Shown: one piece after another, positions 58,238 to 64,000 of the stretch
Numbering within the stretch: the first letter of the stretch is position 1
How the letters are laid out: each line of letters starts with the position of its first letter
Assembly (NCBI GenBank): GCA_009193035.1
Contig: SWDT01000029.1
Span: 248,001 to 312,000, forward strand
Direction of reading: 5' to 3'
Length of the DNA: 64,000 bases
From: Halicephalobus mephisto
Lineage: Eukaryota; Nematoda; Chromadorea; Rhabditida; Panagrolaimidae
Translations under genes and position numbers: made by a program
Notes under the pieces: generated by a model
Seen by the model: the letters and a program-made list of their open reading frames with translations, nothing else
Database searches by the model: none
What the model was told of the DNA's origin: nothing

Positions 58238-60770
58238 TCATGCTTCTGAATCCGAAGGACTTGATTGAATTCCCGAATTTTCATTTTGACCGGCATTTAC
58301 TCTCTTGTTGTACCGTCTCTGGGCCGCTATCTGACCCCCTACGGAAATGAAGTAACACAAAGCCGTCACGATCACTATCAAGGCAAGAATCAAAATCACA
58401 TAAAAAGCACTCATAGGAAAATTGTCGAATTTATCAGTAGTAATATTCTGAAATGGAAATTTTTAAATTTTAATTTTCAATAATTTACAGTAAACTAAGG
58501 TTGTACTTTGTCCGGGGCAATTTTCTCAATGACAACCTTACACAGGTAATTTGCAATCACCACTAACTGAATGCAATCAAACAATTTCGATTGTATTTAG
58601 TTATAATCAACGTTTGCTTGATTGCAATCATCGCCATCGATTATAATCAGAATTCAATCCATGAGGATTGCATTCAGTTAACCGTGATTGCAAATTACTT
58701 GTGAAAGAAAAATGTCTCAAACACCTTCGATTGTATTTAGTTATAATCAACGTTTGCTTGATTGCAATCATCGCCATCGATTATACTCAATCAGAATCCA
58801 ACTTATTGAAGATTTCATTCAAAGGCTCTTATGTATTGATTACATTCAGTTAACCGTGATTGCAAATTACTTGTGAGGGAAAAATGTCTCAAACACCTTC
58901 GATTGTATTCATTTATAATCAACATTTGCTTGATTGCAATCATCGTCATCGATTATACTCAATCAGAATCCAACTTATTGAAGATTTCATTCAAAGGCTC
59001 TTATGTATTGATTACATTCAGTTAATAGTGATTGTAAATTACCTATAAGAAAAAATACATCTGAAACACCTTCGATTGTATTCAGTTATAATCAACCTTT
59101 GCTTGATTGCAATCATCGCCATAGATTATAATCAGAATTCAATCCATGAGGATTGCATTCAGTTAACCGTGATTGCAAATTACCTATAAGAAAAAATACA
59201 TCTGAAACACATCGATTGTATTCAGTTATAATCAACCTTCGCTTGATTGCAATCATCGCCATCGATTATACTTACTCAGAATCCAATCTATTAACAATTA
59301 CATTCAAAGGCTCTTATGTGTTGATTACATTCAGTTAATAGTGATTGCAAATTACCTGTGTGGAAACTAACTTTGGCAAAATGAGAATAGATATGAATTC
59401 TCTTTTCACCAAAAAATAAATCACTTTCGAATATTTTAACTATGGTTGTCATTGAGAAAATTGACTAAGTAAGTTGTTCATTTTTCAATTCGCCTCGGGC
59501 AAATTACAGCCCTACAATAAACTTACCGCGATGTTGTGAGCTTCTCCGGAGAGATTCTGGAAGTGGGCATTGAAATTGTTTTCTGTCTGGGAGACCTTGT
59601 TTCCCACTTGTTTTAAGTGATTATTTACCTGTTAAAAATTTTTATAAAATTATTAATTTTTATTAAAATAGAATTTTGTAACTTTTCTAGAATCTTAAAG
59701 AAGTTAGTAGAGAATTTCGGAGATTTTTAAATTTTATGAAAATTTCTAAAATCTTGGACTTTTCTAAAATTAAGTGAAAGTTTCATAATTAACATTATAT
59801 TAAAAATTTCGAGAAATCTCAGAGGATTCTAGAATTTTAGAGACGTTAGTAGAGAATTTCGGAGATTTTTAAATTTTATGAAAGTTTCTAAAATCTTGGA
59901 ATTTTCTAAAATTTAGTGAAAGTTTCATAATTAACATTATATTAAAAATTCCGGGAAATCTCAGAGGATTCTAGAATTTTAGAGAAGTTAGTAGAGAATT
60001 TCGAAGATTTATAAATTTTATGAAAGTTTCTAAAATCTTGGACTTTTCTAAAATTTAGTGAAAGTTTCATAATTAACATCATCGATCGAAAATTCCGGGA
60101 AATCTCAGAGGATTCTAGAATCTTAGGAAATTTAATGAAGAATTTCGAAGACTTATAAATCCTATACGAGCTCCTGAAGTCTTGGAATTTCTTAGAAGTT
60201 TTAGAATTCTCCAAAATTAAATGGAATTCCTATAACGAACATTAATCAAGCATTTTTAAAATTTTAGAAAATTCTAGAATCTTAGAAAATCTCATGGAGA
60301 ATTCTGAAGTCTTCTAAAATCTTACGGAAACAAGTTAAATCTTCTAAAATATTTTTAAAATTCTTAAAATCTTTCTAAATTTAATCAAATTTCCACAACA
60401 AACATATTTTATTTGAAATTTTTGAAAATTTCAAGATTGTAGAAATTTTAAAAGTTTAATTTTTAATTCTACAGTAATTTTATAGTAATTTTAAAGTAAT
60501 TTTAAAATAATTTTATAGTAATTTTGAAGTAATTTTATAGTAATTTTAAAATAATTTTAAAATAATTTTACAGTGATTTTACAGTAACTTTACAGTAATT
60601 TAATTGTAAATTTTTATATAAAAACTTACGATTTTAGTAAGTTCGTTGATGTCGCCGGCGATTATGTGGACTTGATCGACGACCCGGTCTATGGAATGGT
60701 TTCCCCCGGGGTACACTGTGACGTTCAGTCCATAATTAGGGTCTTCCCTCAGGGCATAAGTCAAAGACAT
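58238..60770 (-). CDS. Small single-pass membrane protein, unknown family
   Basis: Three minus-strand exons, 60770-60630, 59628-59527 and 58447-58238, all phase 0, encode 150 residues. It has no signal peptide. Residues 1-90 are hydrophilic with four N-glycosylation sequons (NVT, NHS, NLS, NIT). Positions 26-70 (DRVVDQVHIIAGDINELTKI, then VNNHLKQVGNKVSQTENNFN) have heptad-like spacing and could form a short coiled coil. A membrane segment follows (AFYVILILALIVIVTALCYF, about residues 96-115), then a basic stop-transfer AAQRRYNKR and a Ser-rich tail ending DSEA. The layout suggests an N-out, C-in surface protein. Each piece is too short to stand out alone, but splice sites (GTAAGT donors, TTAACAG and TTTCAG acceptors) and phase agree. 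Intron 2 carries a 0.95 kb inverted-repeat element. No homologue recognised. Confidence 0.7.
58518..59463. mobile_element. Inverted-repeat element with internal tandem copies
   Basis: The outer 20 bases CAATTTTCTCAATGACAACC (58518-58537) are perfectly inverted at 59444-59463. A second perfect pair, CACAGGTAATTTGCAATCAC (58541-58560), is inverted at 59341-59360. Between them lie about five copies of a unit of 140-175 bases with TTCGATTGTATTCAGTTATA, ATCAACGTTTGCTTGATTGC and the palindrome GATTGCAATC. No coding capacity; probably a non-autonomous DNA element. It sits in the intron of the membrane-protein gene. Confidence 0.7.
59690..60245. repeat. Tandem repeat in membrane-protein intron 1, about 125-base unit
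   Basis: Four copies: GGAAATCTCAGAGGATTCTA, GAATTTTAGAGAAGTTAGTA, GAGAATTTCGGAGATTTTTA, AAATTTAGTGAAAGTTTCAT. Simple TAATTTTAAAGTAATTTTAT repeats follow at 60455-60610. Confidence 0.7.
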
Positions 60771-61149
60771 TGAAAACTAAACTAAAATTACTATTTAAAA
60801 TACACAATACGAAAACGAAAAAAATCGTTAGTCATGCAGAGCTCCAAAGACCGCTTTTCCACTTTCAGAACTGACCGACGTACAAAAGCAAACAAAAAAT
60901 TGAATATAAAAATCGGACAAACAAAATTGGAAAAATAATGAAATTCAACCTCTATGAAGTACCATTGACCCCCTTAGGCATTGTTTTGGATTTTATTTCA
61001 AAAACGGAATTGATTAACAAGTTGTCTGGGGGATTCTGGAGAAACTGAGAAGCCATGGAAACTAATTTTGGAACAAAGACAGATTTCAAAAGAAGAAAAT
61101 TAGACAAACTGTACGGTTTTTGAAAATTATCTTAGAAAATTTTTTTTCA

Positions 61150-61690
61150 AAACTTTTTTGGTGAGATCCGGAGAAATTTTTAAAAGTTGATTTTTTGAAC
61201 ATTTTCGTGGTGAGAGTTAATTTTATTTTTAGTCTACTGTAATGGAGGATATTTTCGTTGTGAAACTAAAGTTGATTTTTTTGAACATTTTCGTGGTGAG
61301 AGTTAATTTTATTTTTAGTCTACTGTAACAAGGAATATTTTCGCGCTGAGAGTTGAATGAATTTCATTATGTTTTTAGTCTACTGTAATAGAAAATATTT
61401 TCGTTGTAGGATAAAAGTTGACTTTTTGAACATATTCGTGGTGAGAGTTAATTTTATTTTTAGTCTACTGTAACAAAAAACAATTTCGCGCTGAGAGTTG
61501 AATGAATTTCATTATGTTTTTAGTCTACCGTAACAAGGAATATTTTCGTTGTAGGATAAAAGTTGACTTTTTGAAAATTATCGTAGTGAGTTAATTTTAT
61601 TTTTAGTCTACTGTAACAAAAAACTTTTCGTTGTGGGACTAAAATTGGCTTTTCGAACATTTTCGTTGTGAGATCAATGACCTTTTTAAA
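61150..61690. repeat. TTTTTAGTCTACTGTAACAA array
   Basis: Six or seven copies of units near 75-90 bases: GTTGACTTTTTGAACATTTT, CGTGGTGAGAGTTAATTTTA, TTTTTAGTCTACTGTAACAA. Some units alternate with CGCGCTGAGAGTTGAATGAA. Confidence 0.7.
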
Positions 61691-62678
61691 AGTATTTTTA
61701 AAGTAAAATTTCTATTTAAATTTCAATCAAATTGAATATTTTAAAAAATGAACATTCGTTTCAGGACCCGAAGTTTCTAGAAATATTTGATTTTTCCCGA
61801 TTTTTCATTTGTTTCATAAAATTTCTTTTTTCAAGATACCCCAACATCGAATGAATAAATTCATTCATATTGGACTTCGGTCATCGAATTGAATACTCTG
61901 AGAGTCGCGCAAGAAATCGAATAGCTTAGACAAGCCGTATTTGAGGACAGAGCTTCCTCAGCCTATTTCGACATACCTGGACAAGCCGGGAGCGGCCATT
62001 CAACGGTATTGAACGTTTTACGGTCCAGAATCCTTTTCATTTTTTATTTACAAAAATATTGCAATTTTATTTATTTTCTATATTTTTACAATAGTTCCTC
62101 CTACCCTCAGGAAAACTCGTTTTCAATCGGTAGTCGTGATTACGATACCATAAAAGTTCAAAAATTTTTAAAAATTAATTTTCAAAAATATTTTTTAAAA
62201 AAATTAAAAAAATTAAGAATTAAGATTTTTTGAAAAATTAAAAAAATTAAGAATTAAAAATTAAGAATTTTCGGAAAATTAAAAAAATTTAAAATTTAAA
62301 AAAAATCAAAAATTTTCAAAAAATTAAAAAAAATTAAGAATTAAAAATTTAAAATTTTTGAAAAAATTAAAAATTAAGAATTTTCGGAAAATTAAAAAAA
62401 TTTTAAATTTTAAAAAAATCAAAAATTTTTGAAAGATTTAAAAAATTTAAAATTTAAAATTTTTGAAAAAATTAAAAATTAAGAATTTTCTATTTTTAAA
62501 TTTTTTGAAAACCCACAAAATCGTGAATTATCGAACGCTTGGACGAGAAAGTGACGAGTGTTTGCCCAGAGGATCGGCTTAATCCAATTCTCGTCTGCTT
62601 CTGCGAAAAGTGATTTGGCCAAATCAATTCTATTTTACTTCCAACGAGTCTGAAAACAAAGCTTCCGTTATTTGTTCA

Positions 62679-62825
62679 ATGGCACGCTTTCAATCCGTTT
62701 TGGATTTCATCGACGCCCAAGACAGGTGGAGAGAGAGATTGAGTGGATTTAAATCGATTCTGAGATTTACGTTGTTGAATCGATTGACGAAAATTTTGGA
62801 ATTTTACGGGGATCAAGAATCTTAA
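62679..62825 (+). CDS. Short candidate reading frame, 48 residues
   Basis: ATG at 62679 opens a frame with MARFQSVLDFIDAQDRWRER and a basic, leucine-rich second half, ending GDQES. Composition is protein-like and GC-richer than the flanks, but there is no splice or homology support. Its 3' end is the first unit of the following tandem array. It may be the last exon of an unmodelled gene or chance. Confidence 0.22.
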   Translation: MARFQSVLDFIDAQDRWRERLSGFKSILRFTLLNRLTKILEFYGDQES

Positions 62826-63300
62826 AAATTTTTAAAAATTTGAATAATTTAAAAATTAATTTTAGTTATTTTAAATTTTTTTTGTAATATTTTCCTTGAT
62901 GAACATGTTTATGAATATTTTAGAATTTTACGGGGATCAAGAATTTTAAAAATGTTAGAAAATTTGAATAATTTTAAAATTAATTTTAATTATTTTCGAT
63001 TTTTTTTGTAATATTTTTCTTAATGAACATGTTTATGAATATTTTGGAATTTTACGGGGATCAAGAATTTTAAAAATATTAAAAAATTTGAATAATTTAA
63101 AAATTAATTTTAGTTATTTTCGATTTTTTTTGTAATATTTTTCTTGATAAACATATTTATGAATATTTTGGAATTTTATGGGGATCAAGAATTTTAAAAA
63201 TGTTAGAAAATTTTAAGATTTTAAAATTAATTTTAATTATTTTCGATTTTTTTGTAATATTTTTCTTGATGAACTTATTTATGAATATTTTGGAATTTTT
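62790..63300. repeat. GAATTTTACGGGGATCAAGA array, about 125-base unit, four copies
   Basis: Each copy: TTGGAATTTTACGGGGATCA, AGAATTTTAAAAATGTTAGA, TTTTTTTGTAATATTTTTCT, TGATGAACATGTTTATGAAT. Confidence 0.8.
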
Positions 63301-63588
63301 AAGATTGAAAATTTTAAAAACTTTTGGACTAATTTTAACTATTTTTATTATTTTTCCAAATACTAATCAATGCGGGCGTCGATGAACATCTTCAACGAAA
63401 CGTTTGTTTTTTTAAAACCTCAAAAACCACTTTTGTTTATTTAATTCCTTTTTTGATCCATTTTACAACCCCAATTTATATATTTGTTGATGGAGGTATT
63501 GATGGTCGTCTTCAAGAAATGTCCATTTGTTGAAAAATTACCAAAAATAGTTTGAAGCTAAAGTAATTATTATTTAATTAAGGATTTC

Positions 63589-63800
63589 TTGATGAATTGG
63601 TCGATGGAAGAGTTGATGGATGGGTTGATGAATGAGTTGATGAATTGGTTGATGAATAGGTTGATAGATATATTGATGAAATTCGTGATGAATGAGTTGA
63701 TGGAGGGGTTGATGAATGAGTTGATGAATGGGTTGATGGAGGGGTTGATGGATTGGTTGATGGATGGGTTGATGGATTGGTTGATGAAATTTTTATTTTA
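63589..63800. repeat. 12-base minisatellite GGGTTGATGGAT
   Basis: About seventeen units. It is the reverse complement of the coding minisatellite in DRC4 exon 1 (5180-5330). The minus-strand frame is open for about 70 codons of Ser-Thr-His-Pro type, the plus frame for 71 codons of Met-Asn-Gly-Leu type; both are products of a 12-base period. Confidence 0.8.
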
Positions 63801-63819
63801 TTAGTGATTTTTCACTGAC

Positions 63820-63948
63820 CTTGTTGACGAAATCACTTAGAAAGTTGCAAGGTAACCCTTGAACCGAAGAGCTTCCACTTTTGTCTTTCGCGTGTCGCTC
63901 CCACGTCTCCTCAACTTTCGTCGACCGATCTCGGCTTTCAGCTTCCTC
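63820..63948 (-). other. Possible exon at the right edge
   Basis: On the minus strand 43 codons read without a stop up to a good donor (AAG/GTCAGTG at 63820/63819): SRDRSTKVEETWERHAKDKS, then GLPCNFLSDFVNK. An upstream TGA and the window edge prevent finding its start. Other frames are also open in this GC-richer stretch. Confidence 0.3.
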
Positions 63949-64000
63949 TCATCCGAAATCAAAAAGACGGGACTCGAAGTCCTTTTATCTTGCTTCAAGT

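Larger units (their letters stand above)
60771..64000. other. Right-end region, repeats and weak coding candidates
   Basis: Contains a tandem array (61150-61690), a GC-richer island at 61840-62030 without a sustained open frame, AT-rich filler (62160-62510), a short candidate frame (62679-62825), an array (62790-63300), a 12-base minisatellite (63589-63800) and a possible minus-strand exon at the edge (63820-63948). Confidence 0.5.

Noticed and set aside
61840..62030. GC-richer island as an exon
   Set aside because: Stops in all frames that I read; the minus ATG frame gives only about 19 residues even with a plausible 2-exon splice.
63589..63804. 71-codon Met-Asn-Gly-Leu frame
   Set aside because: Translation of the 12-base minisatellite.
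1..64000. CRISPR arrays, prokaryotic operons or phage modules
   Set aside because: The sequence is eukaryotic with spliced genes; tandem arrays have no unique spacers of constant length.

Overview
This window looks like nematode nuclear DNA. It is AT-rich and gene-dense, almost every gene is split, and introns end in T-rich tracts followed by TTTCAG or similar. Several introns are only 41-52 bases. The gene set is metazoan, with UNC-87-type muscle repeats, an HNF4-like nuclear receptor and expanded nematode-style families. I cannot name the species. All gene models below were built by hand from reading frame, splice-site consensus and phase, because single open frames cover only pieces of these genes.

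Layout from left to right: the 3' half of an HNF4-like nuclear receptor (+); a DRC4/GAS8 coiled-coil gene (+) whose second intron holds two minus-strand genes, a La-related protein of LARP7 type and a pyrroline-5-carboxylate reductase; a possible small membrane protein (+); a SOCS4/5-type SH2 and SOCS-box protein (+), tail to tail with a peroxisomal 2-hydroxyacid oxidase (-) ending in SKL; a repeat-rich gap; an orphan class A GPCR (+); a second long repeat-rich gap; a small secreted, probably amidated peptide precursor (+), tail to tail with exosome subunit EXOSC8 (-); unc-87 (+), tail to tail with an SLC22-type transporter (-); a transposon-rich gap; a secreted trypsin-like protease (+); and a small single-pass membrane protein (-). 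The right end holds only repeats and weak coding candidates.

The genes show no common pathway. Housekeeping functions (RNA processing, proline and hydroxyacid metabolism) sit next to signalling genes (receptor, peptide, SOCS) and muscle or cilium genes, as is usual for a nematode chromosome.

The other half of the window is repeat. Nearly every intron and intergenic gap carries its own tandem array, with units from 12 to about 290 bases. There are also short inverted-repeat elements, two probable solo LTRs of one family, three tRNA-derived SINE-like pieces and one inverted-repeat element of about 0.95 kb with internal tandem copies. I recognised no undescribed multi-gene system. The best leads are the peptide precursor, the nested gene pair, two small membrane-protein genes, a GC-AG intron and the way mobile elements carry tandem arrays.
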